A stretch of DNA of 46,843 nucleotides. It comes from an uncultured Selenomonadaceae bacterium (lineage in GTDB: Bacteria; Bacillota; Negativicutes; Selenomonadales; Selenomonadaceae). The DNA lies in assembly GCA_905234395.1 (NCBI GenBank), contig CAJOHG010000016.1, positions 1-46,843 of the forward strand. The letters run 5' to 3'. The notes beneath the pieces were generated by a model. The model was not told where the DNA came from, did no database searches, and saw only the letters and a program-made list of their open reading frames with translations. Positions 17,190-25,992 of this stretch are shown piece after piece (position 1 is the first letter of the stretch; the number at the start of each line of letters is the position of its first letter). A program made the translations under genes and the position numbers.

Positions 17190-18215
17190 TCACGGTGAAA
17201 CAATTTTGTTGTAGTCTTGATTGAAATTCCGACAGTTCGACTTGTGAAAAAGAAACGTCACATAATCCGCATACTCGCCGAAACATTCTTTAATCGCGCT
17301 GTCAACGGCATTGTGCAATTCGGGCGTGATTCCGTGCTCATAAATTTTTCGGTGATAAAGTTCGTAGCTGTCGGTGCGGTTGTAAAAAATCGCTTTGGCA
17401 CGATATTGCGCCGCTTCGTTATCTTTGAAGTAGTCGACGCTCCGAAAAATTTTGTCGAAATACTTCGACACGGTGACACTGCCAAAAATAAATTTCTGCG
17501 CTCGTTTGGCAAGGTGCGTTCGATCGTTCGTGTAAGAGTCGGGCGCGTCGCGGCGTATGTAAAAAATTTCGGGAGTCTTCACGCAAATTTTCGCCTGCAT
17601 GAGCCAATGGAGACAGAAAAGTTGATTGCCGCCCACGTCGTCAAAAAAAATTTCGTTGTCCAAAAGAAATTGCCGATTGAAGATGTTGTACTGCGCATCA
17701 ATGAAAATATCGGCATCAGCCCACAGATTGAAACGTTGCGCCGAATCGTTCGGGACAAGCTCAATTTTATCGACGATGCGATTTTCCCAGCACATGACTT
17801 TGAATTGCGTGTTTGCGTCGATAACGGGCGGCGATTGCAGAAAATTTCCCGCGTGAACGACATCGGCAGAAAGATATTCGGCAAACTCGTACATGTTTTG
17901 CAGAGCGTGCGGCAGATACAAATCGTCGCTGTGCAGAATCATGACGTATTTGCCCGTCGCCTCGCGCAGGAGTTTGTTATCGGTCGGAAATTCGCCAAGA
18001 TTCGTTTCATTGCGGCAGAGTTTGATTTTGCCGGAAGAAATTTCGGCGGCGTAACGCTCATCAACGAAATCAGCAGAACCGTCCGTGGAGCCGTCGTCGC
18101 GAACGATAATTTCAAAGTCGGTGAACGTCTGATTTAACGCGCTGTCAATGCATTGCGCGATGTAATGTTTGCGGTTGTACAGCGGAATGAGCACGGAAAT
18201 TTTTGGCGCGGTCAT
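17190..18215 (-). CDS. Family 2 glycosyltransferase
   Basis: 341 residues. The GT-A fold start KISVLIPLYNRKHYIAQC is followed by ALNQTFTDFEIIVRDDGSTDGS, with the nucleotide-binding Asp pair, then NKLLREATGKYVMILHSDD with the metal-binding acidic motif. It transfers a sugar from a nucleotide donor, probably for LPS or surface glycan (inference). Start 18215 has AGGAGGAAAATTT upstream and overlaps the mrnC stop by four bases. Confidence 0.92.
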   Translation of the reverse strand: MTAPKISVLIPLYNRKHYIAQCIDSALNQTFTDFEIIVRDDGSTDGSADFVDERYAAEISSGKIKLCRNETNLGEFPTDNKLLREATGKYVMILHSDDLYLPHALQNMYEFAEYLSADVVHAGNFLQSPPVIDANTQFKVMCWENRIVDKIELVPNDSAQRFNLWADADIFIDAQYNIFNRQFLLDNEIFFDDVGGNQLFCLHWLMQAKICVKTPEIFYIRRDAPDSYTNDRTHLAKRAQKFIFGSVTVSKYFDKIFRSVDYFKDNEAAQYRAKAIFYNRTDSYELYHRKIYEHGITPELHNAVDSAIKECFGEYADYVTFLFHKSNCRNFNQDYNKIVSP

Positions 18216-18712
18216 AAATTTTCCTCCTGATTGAACGCGATATTGAATGCAAGCTCGCAAATTTCGTCGAGCCGCGTAAAATTTTTTCTAAGGAACAATT
18301 CGCCGAGCAGTGCCTCAAAGCCTGTACTCGCGTGATATTCGGCGACGGTCGCTTTTCGTGGCGCATGACTTTTTGCATTTCTGCCGCGTCGGAAAGTGTC
18401 GCGTTCCTCTGCAGACAAAAAATTTTCTATCGCATGATAAATTTTCGCCTGCGCGGGAGCCGAAACGATTTGTGCGCTTAGTTCATGCAGTCGAGTGATA
18501 TTGTGCGTGATTTGCAAAAGTCGCGTGCGAATGTACAAATGAAAATATGCATCGCCTATGTGCGCCAAAATCAGCGGCGAAAGTGTTTTAATCTCGTCGG
18601 ACGGAAAGTTCACGGCGCGATTTGAAGTTTCGGTCGAAAAAAATTCAGACGCGTCAACCGGATGCCTCGTCACGTTGCTTTTAATTTCGTCGGGCGGAAA
18701 GTTTGAATTCAT
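18212..18712 (-). CDS. mrnC: Mini-ribonuclease III
   Basis: 166 residues. The single RNase III catalytic domain without dsRBD is shown by LAHIGDAYFHLYIRTRL (signature with catalytic Asp), RRGRNAKSHAPRKATVAEY and STGFEALLGELFLR, with the second acidic cluster. Known members trim 23S rRNA precursor ends. The first ~40 residues precede the family start and contain two copies of NFP(P/S)DEIK, from a small internal duplication. The glycosyltransferase start overlaps its stop (ATGA). Confidence 0.92.
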   Translation of the reverse strand: MNSNFPPDEIKSNVTRHPVDASEFFSTETSNRAVNFPSDEIKTLSPLILAHIGDAYFHLYIRTRLLQITHNITRLHELSAQIVSAPAQAKIYHAIENFLSAEERDTFRRGRNAKSHAPRKATVAEYHASTGFEALLGELFLRKNFTRLDEICELAFNIAFNQEENL

Positions 18713-18743
18713 AAGTCACCAAAAAATTTTCTTAAAGCGAAAA

Positions 18744-18771
18744 CGCCGCTACCGAATTTCAAGCAGCGACG
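18744..18771 (-). terminator. Terminator of RNase P RNA
   Basis: Minus-strand stem CGTCGCTGC/GTAGCGGCG (9 bp with wobbles, complement of 18763-18771 and 18744-18752) followed by TTTT, immediately 3' of rnpB. Confidence 0.75.
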
Positions 18772-18775
18772 TTTT

Positions 18776-19118
18776 GTTGACAGGCAGTCAATAAGCCGGA
18801 TTCTGTTAGTGGCAATCATTTATCTTGCTTGAACGTTGCCGCTCAAGTCCAGCGACTTACCCGAAAGGTCAGCGAGCAACTTCAACCCTTTCCTATTTAG
18901 TCTTGCTCCGCGTGAGGTTTATCAGGCTTGCCAATTACTTGACAACCGGTAGGCTCTTGCCCTGCCTTTTCATCCTTACCGAAAAATTCGGCGGTTTTCT
19001 TTTCTGTGACACTGTCTTTAAGATTACTCTCACCGGGCGTTACCCGGCACGCTGCTCTGTGGAGTCCGGACTTTCCTCGCAGAAAAATTCCACGCGATTG
19101 CCTCTCCTGCCTGCCAAC
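18776..19118 (-). ncRNA. rnpB: RNase P RNA (bacterial type A-like)
   Basis: About 343 nt on the minus strand. The hallmark sequences are present: GAGGAAAGTCCGGACTCCAC near the 5' end, GTGCCGGGTAACGCCCGG, and 3' AGAATCCGGCTTATTGACTG. P1 forms from GTTGGCAGGCAG (5') with CTGCCTGTCAAC (3'), which fixes both ends to within a few bases. It is the catalytic RNA that removes tRNA 5' leaders. A promoter and a terminator flank it. Confidence 0.96.
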
Positions 19119-19125
19119 GTCGAAA

Positions 19126-19154
19126 ATTTTATCACCGCAACTTTCCCGTGTCAA
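19126..19154 (-). promoter_or_regulatory. Promoter of rnpB
   Basis: Minus-strand TTGACA, 17 bases, TAAAAT, ending about seven bases before the deduced RNA 5' end. This is a near-consensus stable-RNA promoter. Confidence 0.8.
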
Positions 19155-19181
19155 ATAAAGCTTACGCCCAACTGTCGATTG

Positions 19182-19210
19182 TTGACGCCTCAAACATAAG
19201 TTGTTAAACT
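19182..19210 (+). promoter_or_regulatory. Promoter of the trpF unit
   Basis: TTGACG, 17 bases, TAAACT, about 36 bases before the trpF TTG start. It is divergent from the rnpB promoter. No trp leader or attenuator can be made out in the short leader. Confidence 0.5.
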
Positions 19211-19246
19211 AACCCGTCGTAAGAAATTATGCGAGGAGATTTTGAT

Positions 19247-19867
19247 TTGAGTAAGATAAAATTTTGCGGACTTCGGACAATCGACGACGTTTATGCCGTC
19301 AACGAAATTTTTCCCGAATACGTCGGCTTTGTATTCGCACCAAAGAGCAAACGTCACGTCACGCCCGCGCAGGCTGAAAAACTTCGTGCAGCACTGTCGA
19401 AAAAAATTTTTGCGGTCGGAGTCTTTGTCAACGAGGAAATTTCAAACGTCGCCAAACTTTTGAACGAGGGCATTATCGACGCGGCGCAACTTCACGGTGA
19501 AGAGGACGACGCTTACATAAAAAAAATTCGCACGTTCACGCGCAAGCCGATAATCAAAGCGTTCAAGATTAATTCTGCGGACGACGTTGCCAAGGCGGAA
19601 AAAAGTCACGGTGATTTTATTTTGGTCGACGCGGGCGCAGGTGACGGCAAAACTTTCGATTGGAGCTTGCTGAAAAATTTGCGGCGAGAATATTTTCTTG
19701 CGGGCGGACTTAATGTTGAAAATGTTGTCGGCGCGATTGAAATGCTCAAACCGTTTGCAGTCGACGTTTCAAGCGGCATCGAGACTGACGGGCACAAAGA
19801 TTTTGACAAAATGCTAACGTTCGCCAATGCAGTCCGTTCAATTAAGGAGATGATTATTCTTGAATGA
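19247..19867 (+). CDS. trpF: Phosphoribosylanthranilate isomerase
   Basis: 206 residues. KIKFCGLRTIDDV at the N-terminus carries the catalytic Cys, YVGFVFAPKSKRHV and AAQLHGEE follow, and ILVDAG with the catalytic Asp and FLAGGLNVENV/VDVSSGIE close the barrel. It is step three of tryptophan synthesis. TTG at 19247 is the likely start because GAGGAG lies 8-9 bases upstream and is itself within the upstream ATG frame (19229). The stop overlaps the next start by eight bases. Confidence 0.94.
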   Translation: MSKIKFCGLRTIDDVYAVNEIFPEYVGFVFAPKSKRHVTPAQAEKLRAALSKKIFAVGVFVNEEISNVAKLLNEGIIDAAQLHGEEDDAYIKKIRTFTRKPIIKAFKINSADDVAKAEKSHGDFILVDAGAGDGKTFDWSLLKNLRREYFLAGGLNVENVVGAIEMLKPFAVDVSSGIETDGHKDFDKMLTFANAVRSIKEMIILE

Positions 19868-20855
19868 AAATCTTGACGTTGTGACCGATACTAAGCAGAC
19901 AATCACTTTGTTTTACGGCGGCGTCGTCAATCTCGGCAGAAAGATGAATGACCTGTCGAAAACTCTCAAACCGTTTGTCGGCATCACTGAAATGTCGTCG
20001 GCTGATTTGCGGCTTGTCGATTTGGAATGCGTCATTGCCACAAAAGGCGCACCGAAGCTTACGAAAAATCATTTTAACTTTCGCGCAAAACCCGAACAGA
20101 TAAATATCCTCACCAAAGCCAACGTGAACATAGTTTTGACGGCAAACGATCATGCGGGCGATTACGGCGCAGAAGCTTTGCTTGAGCAGAGAGAATATCT
20201 TGACGCGGCGGGAATATTGCACACCGGTTCCGGCAAAAATTTTTCGGAGGCGTTCGAGCCGGTTTATAAGCATGTCAACAATATAACTCTTGCAATTTTT
20301 TCCGTCGATACGACGCGCAGATCTTCCGCCGCCAAAGTCGACAGCGCAGGCACGGCTTATTTGTCGCCCGATAATCTTGAGCTGTGGAAGGAAACTTTTG
20401 CCGACAGAATTCGCGCCGCCCGTGAAAAAGCTCACGTGGTAATTGTCGCACCGCATTGGGGAGCAAACCTTGTCAATAAGCCGTCCAATGCGGTGAAAAA
20501 AATCGGACGCTTGCTTGTCGATTTGGGTGCAGACGCGGTTTTAGGTTGCAATTCCCACAAAATTCAAGGCGTCGAAAATTACAAAGACCGTCCGATAATT
20601 TACGATGCGGGCGATCTTCTTTTTGATGTCGGAAGACGTAACGGCGGCAGTTTTGTGTTGGAAATATCTGCAGACGGCGTTGAACACGTCAAATTTATTC
20701 CGTTGCTTGTGAGACCCGGTCAATCACGTCGCGCCATAAATTCCGCGCCTCCGATTGTAAAAGACTTCGTTGCCTTGTGCAAAGAGTTCAATACATCTGT
20801 AAACATGTGGGGGGGGGTGTATTGTCGAAATATCGTTCACGCCGCCGCCGCGTGA
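19860..20855 (+). CDS. CapA-like (poly-gamma-glutamate synthesis) domain, 5' part of an interrupted gene
   Basis: 331 residues from TTG 19860 behind AAGGAGATGATTATTC. It is a PGA_cap/metallophosphatase-like fold: VDLECVI near residue 58, VVIVAPHWGAN near 195 and DAVLGCNSHKIQGVENY near 225, as in CapA/PgsA proteins of capsule polyglutamate synthesis. The last 17 residues after a run of nine G look unrelated. Removing one G continues straight into the frame of the Mur-ligase part (GGCIVEISFTPPPRESK). So this is probably the N-terminal half of one ~960-residue protein, switched off here by the G run. Confidence 0.8.
   Translation: MNENLDVVTDTKQTITLFYGGVVNLGRKMNDLSKTLKPFVGITEMSSADLRLVDLECVIATKGAPKLTKNHFNFRAKPEQINILTKANVNIVLTANDHAGDYGAEALLEQREYLDAAGILHTGSGKNFSEAFEPVYKHVNNITLAIFSVDTTRRSSAAKVDSAGTAYLSPDNLELWKETFADRIRAAREKAHVVIVAPHWGANLVNKPSNAVKKIGRLLVDLGADAVLGCNSHKIQGVENYKDRPIIYDAGDLLFDVGRRNGGSFVLEISADGVEHVKFIPLLVRPGQSRRAINSAPPIVKDFVALCKEFNTSVNMWGGVYCRNIVHAAAA
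20809..20817 (+). other. Run of nine G at the CapA/Mur-ligase frame junction
   Basis: Nine consecutive G within coding sequence, the only such run I noticed in the window. With nine, the CapA frame ends at 20855. With eight (or eleven), it joins the downstream ligase frame without a stop. This is either a slipped-strand contingency site or a sequencing indel. Confidence 0.8.
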
Positions 20856-20886
20856 ATCAAAAATCGTCAATAACTTTGTCGACAAG

Positions 20887-22761
20887 GTGCCCGACGAGGC
20901 GATCATTCCGCCGAAAAATTTTGGCGCGTTGAAATTGGTCGGCTACCATGTTCCGTCCGAATGTCGAATTATGACTAAACGCAAGTCACTTCAAGTCGAG
21001 ACTTATTGGACGATTGATGCGCCCGTCAATGGAGATTATCGCCTGTCGATAATCGGAAAACCTGTGCGAGAATGTCGAATGCCTCCTTACGGAAAAGGAC
21101 AGGAGCATAAATTTTTTGAGATTAATCGTTGGGAGCCCGGCGTCATTTACCGCGAAAAAATTGCTCTTTACCCGCCCGAAAAGTCCAAAATGGCTAATGT
21201 TGATTTGCGCGTGCGAATGGCTGTCAAATTGGGCGACGAGACTGTCGGGACGTTTACGGATTCCGCTTTAATCGAAATGACCATAGCGGGACTGCGTTAT
21301 CCTCGCTACAATACCGAATTCGACGATGTAATTTATCGATATGAGCCGGGCAAATGTTGGACTGCAGAACAGCTTGCCAAAGTCACGGGCGGCAAATGGA
21401 TTGTTCCGCCGCCGCAAGGTTGGTACATTCAATCTTTTACAGATGAATTCAAAAGCAAAATGGCGCGTCCGAGTCTGCTGATTCTCCGCAATAAAGCTGT
21501 CCTCAAGAAAAATATCGGCAATATCGGCGAATTTGTCGGCGCAATGACTCCCGTTGACTTGAAAGGCTTGCCTGCCGATTTTCCGTTGCTCAAAGTTGCC
21601 GATGTCTTTCGTGCAATGCGTGAACTTGGTTTTGCCGCAAGAAAACGTTTTCAAGGCAGAGTTATCGCCGTGACAGGTTCGGCGGGCAAAACTACAACGT
21701 GCAACATGCTGAAACATGTTCTCGGCAAAGATCACAATGTTAAAGCGACGCCCGGCTCAGCCAACGTTTACGACAATATTCCCAGAATTTTTGCCAACCT
21801 CAAGCCAAACGACGCCTATGCGATAATCGAAATGTCAATCAATGCTTTGGCGAAATCGCCCGGCTCCATCACATACGATATTACGCCCGATGTGGCGGTG
21901 GTCACGTCGATTGTCCCGGCTCATACCGGCAGCGGCGGTTCATTGGAAAATTTGGCAAAGCACAAGCGAAAAATTTTCTGCGGAATGTCTCCCGGCGGCT
22001 ACGCAATTTTAAATCGCGATATGCCCTATTACGAACTGTTTGAACAAAAGGCAAAGTCTGTCAAGCTCAACATAATTACTTTCGGCAAGCATCCCGATGC
22101 AACGATTAGAATGCCCGTTATCGCCAATGACGCAGAATTTTTCGTTAATGGAAAGACGTATAAACTTTCTTGTTCCGTGCCCGCCGAACAACTTTATGAT
22201 GCACTCGCCGTTATCGCTGTTTCAATCGCCGTCGGTTTTTCAATCGACAGGACGCTTGAATATCTGCAAAGCTTTTCTCCCGTCAAAGGTCGCGGCAACG
22301 TCGTCAAGTCCATTCGCAACGGGAAAAATTTGACGCTCATCAACAGTGCCTACAACGCCAATCCCGAATCGATGAAATATGCTCTGGAACATTTGAAAAC
22401 TTCCGAGCCGAATCAAAAGTCCCGCGTGGCGATTTTGGGCGACATTGCCGATTTGGGTATAAACGAGATCAAATATCATAAAGGACTTTCCGAGGCGATG
22501 CTTACTGCCGAAACCGACCGATTGTTACTTTGCGGCAAATTAATGTGCCATCCCTATGAGCTTGTCAAGGACAAAATCAACGTCACGTGGTTTGAAACGC
22601 TGAACAAATTGCTCGCTGAAGTCGAATCACATTTGCAAGACGGCGACACGATTTTGATTAAGTCGTCGCACGCAACGGGCTTGGATAAAGTCGTTGACCT
22701 TTTGAGCCAAAGCACACCCTCGGAAGAATTCATCAAGGAGACGATAAAAACTCATTTGTAA
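20887..22761 (+). CDS. Mur-ligase-family (MurF-like) protein, 3' part of the interrupted gene
   Basis: 624 residues from GTG 20887, though the frame is open back to the G run and the GTG lacks a ribosome site. The N-terminal ~200 residues are beta-rich and unrecognised. Then comes a MurF-like ligase: [14 protein letters not shown] (ATP loop, ~residue 264), [30 protein letters not shown], and [15 protein letters not shown] in the C-terminal domain. MurF-type enzymes add amino acids or dipeptides. Next to CapA this recalls PgsB-PgsA polyglutamate systems (inference). trpB starts 14 bases later. Confidence 0.82.
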   Translation: MPDEAIIPPKNFGALKLVGYHVPSECRIMTKRKSLQVETYWTIDAPVNGDYRLSIIGKPVRECRMPPYGKGQEHKFFEINRWEPGVIYREKIALYPPEKSKMANVDLRVRMAVKLGDETVGTFTDSALIEMTIAGLRYPRYNTEFDDVIYRYEPGKCWTAEQLAKVTGGKWIVPPPQGWYIQSFTDEFKSKMARPSLLILRNKAVLKKNIGNIGEFVGAMTPVDLKGLPADFPLLKVADVFRAMRELGFAARKRFQGRVIAVTGSAGKTTTCNMLKHVLGKDHNVKATPGSANVYDNIPRIFANLKPNDAYAIIEMSINALAKSPGSITYDITPDVAVVTSIVPAHTGSGGSLENLAKHKRKIFCGMSPGGYAILNRDMPYYELFEQKAKSVKLNIITFGKHPDATIRMPVIANDAEFFVNGKTYKLSCSVPAEQLYDALAVIAVSIAVGFSIDRTLEYLQSFSPVKGRGNVVKSIRNGKNLTLINSAYNANPESMKYALEHLKTSEPNQKSRVAILGDIADLGINEIKYHKGLSEAMLTAETDRLLLCGKLMCHPYELVKDKINVTWFETLNKLLAEVESHLQDGDTILIKSSHATGLDKVVDLLSQSTPSEEFIKETIKTHL

Positions 22762-22775
22762 GGAAGGAAATTTGT

Positions 22776-23957
22776 ATGACGAATCAAAACGGACGCTTCG
22801 GCATTTACGGCGGACAATACATTCCCGAAACGCTGATGAACGCGGTGATTGAGCTGGAGACGGCTTATAACCGTTTCAAGGACGACGCTGACTTTGTGCG
22901 CGAACTCGACGATTTGTTTAGAAATTATGCGGGTCGCCCGTCAATGCTCTACTTCGCGCGGAAAATGACTGACGATCTCGGCGGCGCGAAAATTTATCTC
23001 AAGCGTGAGGATTTGAATCACACAGGCTCGCACAAAATCAACAACGTTCTCGGTCAAGCATTGCTCGCCAAGAAAATGGGCAAGACGCGTCTTATTGCGG
23101 AAACGGGTGCCGGTCAACACGGCGTCGCGACTGCAACGGCTGCTGCTCTGTTGAACATGGAATGCGTCGTTTTCATGGGCGAAGAGGACACTCGTCGGCA
23201 AGCTCTCAACGTCTACCGCATGAAACTTCTCGGCACGACTGTCATTCCCGTCAAAAGCGGCACGGGCACTTTAAAAGACGCCGTATCAGAAACTTTCCGC
23301 GAATGGACAAATCGCATTGCCGACACGCATTATTGTTTGGGTTCGGTGATGGGTCCGCACCCGTTCCCGACGATTGTCCGCGATTTTCAAGCCGTCATTT
23401 CCCGCGAAATTAAATCTCAACTTCTCGCGCTTGAAGGCAAACTTCCCGATGCGGTCGTTGCATGTGTCGGCGGCGGCTCAAATTCAATCGGTACGTTTTA
23501 CAATTTCATTAACGACAAAAATGTTCGGCTAATCGGTTGCGAGGCGGCGGGCAGAGGCGTTGACACCTTTGAGACTGCGGCGACAATCGCGACGGGTCGA
23601 ACGGGAATTTTTCACGGCATGAAGTCTTACTTTTGCCAAGACAAATACGGACAAATCGCGCCCGTTTATTCAATCTCTGCAGGACTTGATTATCCCGGCA
23701 TCGGCCCGGAACATGCGCACTTGCACGACATCGGACGAGCTGAATACGTGCCGATAACCGACGCCGAGGCTGTCGACGCCTTTGAATATCTGTCGCGCAC
23801 GGAAGGCATTATTCCCGCGATTGAATCGGCGCACGCGGTTGCTCACGTCATGAAAATTGCTCCGACCATGAGCCGCGACAAAATTATCGTCATCACGCTT
23901 TCGGGACGCGGCGACAAAGATTGTGACAGCGTTGCCCGATACCGTAACGAGTGGTGA
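22776..23957 (+). CDS. trpB: Tryptophan synthase beta chain
   Basis: 393 residues, standard length. It makes tryptophan from indole and serine with PLP. Motifs: [11 protein letters not shown] at the N-terminus, [16 protein letters not shown] with the PLP Lys, [23 protein letters not shown] for the phosphate cradle, and [32 protein letters not shown] precedes the ATG. No trpA, trpC or trpD is present, and it is separated from trpF by the CapA-Mur gene. A terminator follows. Confidence 0.97.
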   Translation: MTNQNGRFGIYGGQYIPETLMNAVIELETAYNRFKDDADFVRELDDLFRNYAGRPSMLYFARKMTDDLGGAKIYLKREDLNHTGSHKINNVLGQALLAKKMGKTRLIAETGAGQHGVATATAAALLNMECVVFMGEEDTRRQALNVYRMKLLGTTVIPVKSGTGTLKDAVSETFREWTNRIADTHYCLGSVMGPHPFPTIVRDFQAVISREIKSQLLALEGKLPDAVVACVGGGSNSIGTFYNFINDKNVRLIGCEAAGRGVDTFETAATIATGRTGIFHGMKSYFCQDKYGQIAPVYSISAGLDYPGIGPEHAHLHDIGRAEYVPITDAEAVDAFEYLSRTEGIIPAIESAHAVAHVMKIAPTMSRDKIIVITLSGRGDKDCDSVARYRNEW

Positions 23958-23978
23958 ATTCAATCCATAAAAATTAAT

Positions 23979-24005
23979 GACCGCCCGATAACGGACGGTC
24001 TTTTT
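23979..24005. terminator. Terminator after trpB (usable from both sides)
   Basis: GACCGCCCG pairs with CGGACGGTC (one mismatch), followed by TTTTTG. It lies between convergent trpB and the aldo/keto reductase. Confidence 0.75.
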
Positions 24006-24018
24006 GTTTAAATGACGG

Positions 24019-24933
24019 TCACCAATTTTCAAAACGTTGTCCTTTGTCCAATGCGCGGAGCCGATTCATTTCGTCGACGGTCAATCGGAAGTCGAACACG
24101 TCAAAATTTTCCGCAATGTGATTCGGATTCGACGAGCCGGGAATTGCAACGTAACCTGCTTGATATTGCCAACGCAAGACAATCTGCGCGGGAGACTTGG
24201 AATATTTTCGCGCGAGCTGTTGAATCGTCGAGTTGCCGAAAATTTTTTGAGTATTGCCGCGACCGCCGAGAGGATACCAACTTTCAATGACCGTGCCGAA
24301 TTGAGCAACGTAAGCTTGTAAGTCCGCGTTCTGATAGAAAATGTGATTCTCATTCTGCACGACTGCGGGAACAATCGTTGCGGCATTGCGAATCCTGTCA
24401 AAATCGCGCGGCGTGTAATAATTCGAGATGCCGATTGAACGAACTTTTCCGGCTTTAACGGCGCGTTCGAGTGCGTGATAACTTTCAACGTCGTTATAAC
24501 CGGGCTGATGAATCAACATCAAGTCGACGTAATCGAGCGCGAGCGACTTCAACGACGCGTCAACAGCCTTATCGGGAGAAGTGCCGGGCAAAATCTTCGA
24601 CGTTACGAAAATTTCTTCGCGCGTGGCAATGCCGTCGTCAATCGCACGCCGAATCCCTTTGCCGACGCCGACCTCGTTGCCGTAATAACGCGCCGTGTCA
24701 ATCAATCGACAGCCGACCTTGAGCGCGTGATAAACGCACTTTTCCGCCGCAGTGTCGTTAAGTGTCCATGTGCCGAATCCGATTCGCGGCATTGTGTAAC
24801 CGCTGTTTAGTACAACGGTATCTGCGAAAAAATTTTTGCTCATTTGAACAGCCTCCTTTGACTGACTTTGACACGCGCCGATAAAAATCACGATGCCTAA
24901 ACAAATCATTGCCGCGAAAAATTTTTTAATCAT
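24019..24933 (-). CDS. Aldo/keto reductase with lipoprotein-type leader
   Basis: 304 residues. The AKR barrel shows MPRIGFGTW, LIDTARYYGNE (catalytic Asp and Tyr), TSKI (Lys), LMLIHQP (His), SIGISNY and the C-terminal AIPGSSNP coenzyme segment. The first 21 residues (MIKKFF, a hydrophobic core, FIGAC) form a lipobox, so the full product should be a lipoprotein. A second ATG 30 codons in (MSKNFFADTV) has AAAGGAGG eight bases upstream and would give a cytoplasmic enzyme, the normal AKR location. It follows larB by three bases. Confidence 0.9.
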   Translation of the reverse strand: MIKKFFAAMICLGIVIFIGACQSQSKEAVQMSKNFFADTVVLNSGYTMPRIGFGTWTLNDTAAEKCVYHALKVGCRLIDTARYYGNEVGVGKGIRRAIDDGIATREEIFVTSKILPGTSPDKAVDASLKSLALDYVDLMLIHQPGYNDVESYHALERAVKAGKVRSIGISNYYTPRDFDRIRNAATIVPAVVQNENHIFYQNADLQAYVAQFGTVIESWYPLGGRGNTQKIFGNSTIQQLARKYSKSPAQIVLRWQYQAGYVAIPGSSNPNHIAENFDVFDFRLTVDEMNRLRALDKGQRFENW

Positions 24934-24936
24934 GAT

Positions 24937-25704
24937 TCACCTCACGCGGTTAATTTTTGCGGCAAGAACGCCCGCACCGAATCCGTTATCGATGTTGACT
25001 ACACTAACGCCCGCCGCGCAACTGTTGAGCATAGCCAAAAGTGCGGCAAGTCCTCCGAACGATGCACCGTAGCCGACGCCGGTAGGAACGGCGATAACGG
25101 GACGCGATGTCAAGCCGCCGACGACGCTCGCCAATGCTCCTTCCATGCCCGCAACGACGATTATCACATTGGCGGAAACAATTTCGTCCATGTGCGCGAA
25201 AAGTCGATGAATGCCCGCAACGCCGCAATCGTAGCACGTCGAAACAACATTGCCCCAAAGATAAGCCGTCAATCGCGCTTCTTCGGCAACAGGAATGTCG
25301 CTCGTGCCCGCCGTCATGATTAAAATTTTTTTGTCAGCGTCGCGCGTCAAAGTTTTGTCGCGGTCAACGTAAATCATGCGTGCGGTCTCGTCAAAAATCG
25401 CGTCGGGAATTTCAGCGTGCAGGAAGTCGAATTGTTCGCGAGTGGCTCGACTTGCGATTAAATTGCCCGCGCTCCTGTCGTAAAGATTTTTGAAAATGAT
25501 TTTGAGCTGCTCCTTAGTTTTGCCGGGCGCGTAAACGACTTCAGGAAAGCCTTGCCGCAATTCTCGACCGTGATCGATTGACGCGAATCCGAAATTTTCC
25601 ACGGCGTCCGACGAAAAATTTTTCAGCCGCGCAAGAACTTCCGTCTCCGAAATTTTATCCGATTTGTAGCCGCGCAGGAGTTCAAGCAAATTTTTTTCTG
25701 TCAT
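24937..25704 (-). CDS. larB: LarB-type nickel-pincer nucleotide cofactor carboxylase
   Basis: 255 residues. LarB carboxylates and hydrolyses nicotinic acid adenine dinucleotide in making the lactate racemase cofactor, and its C-terminal half is PurE-like. Seen: ILIMTAGTSDIPVAEEA, GVAGIHRLF, VVAGMEGALASVVGGL, PVIAVPTGVGYGASFGG and VVNIDNGFGAG, all family blocks. Start 25704 follows CGAGGTGAATCGT. larA, larC and larE are not in the window. It precedes the aldo/keto reductase in a two-gene unit. Confidence 0.93.
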   Translation of the reverse strand: MTEKNLLELLRGYKSDKISETEVLARLKNFSSDAVENFGFASIDHGRELRQGFPEVVYAPGKTKEQLKIIFKNLYDRSAGNLIASRATREQFDFLHAEIPDAIFDETARMIYVDRDKTLTRDADKKILIMTAGTSDIPVAEEARLTAYLWGNVVSTCYDCGVAGIHRLFAHMDEIVSANVIIVVAGMEGALASVVGGLTSRPVIAVPTGVGYGASFGGLAALLAMLNSCAAGVSVVNIDNGFGAGVLAAKINRVR

Positions 25705-25756
25705 ACGATTCACCTCGCCGCTACAATAAATCATGAATCAAACTCTAAGTCAAATC

Positions 25757-25786
25757 AAAAAGCTCTCCGCGTTTAGAGAGCTTTTT
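25757..25786. terminator. Bidirectional terminator upstream of larB
   Basis: AAAAAGCTCTC/GAGAGCTTTTT hairpin. It probably ends transcription of the minus-strand gene at 25993-26691 before larB. Confidence 0.75.
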
Positions 25787-25831
25787 AACGTTTGGCGGTA
25801 AATTGCATTCGGCGTTTAATTTTTTTTCATG

Positions 25832-25964
25832 TATAGGATCTACTTTTTCTTTGCTGCGCCCAAAGAAAAAGTAGCAAAAAGAAAGGGCGTTTTTCCGGCA
25901 AAGGTGCATCCGTGCACCTGTTGCCGGCGGTCGACATCCCTGTCGACCGGGTCTCCGCTACCCG
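25832..25964 (+). repeat. Dispersed hairpin repeat, copy B
   Basis: A perfect 14-base inverted repeat CTACTTTTTCTTTG/CAAAGAAAAAGTAG (25840-25853, 25861-25874) is followed by an A/G-rich run to GGGCG. Then come a nested hairpin CCGGCAA..TTGCCGG with inner GGTGCA/TGCACC, a hairpin GGTCGACA-TCCC-TGTCGACC, and CGGGT/ACCCG. Compared with copy A the stems differ at six pairs, yet all remain paired. Confidence 0.85.
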
Positions 25965-25992
25965 AAACGATACTTTGGTGACAGCTCAAATA

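Noticed and set aside
18825..19199. Open frames on both strands over 18.8-19.2 kb
   Set aside because: The stretch is RNase P RNA, with hallmark sequence, P1 helix, promoter and terminator.
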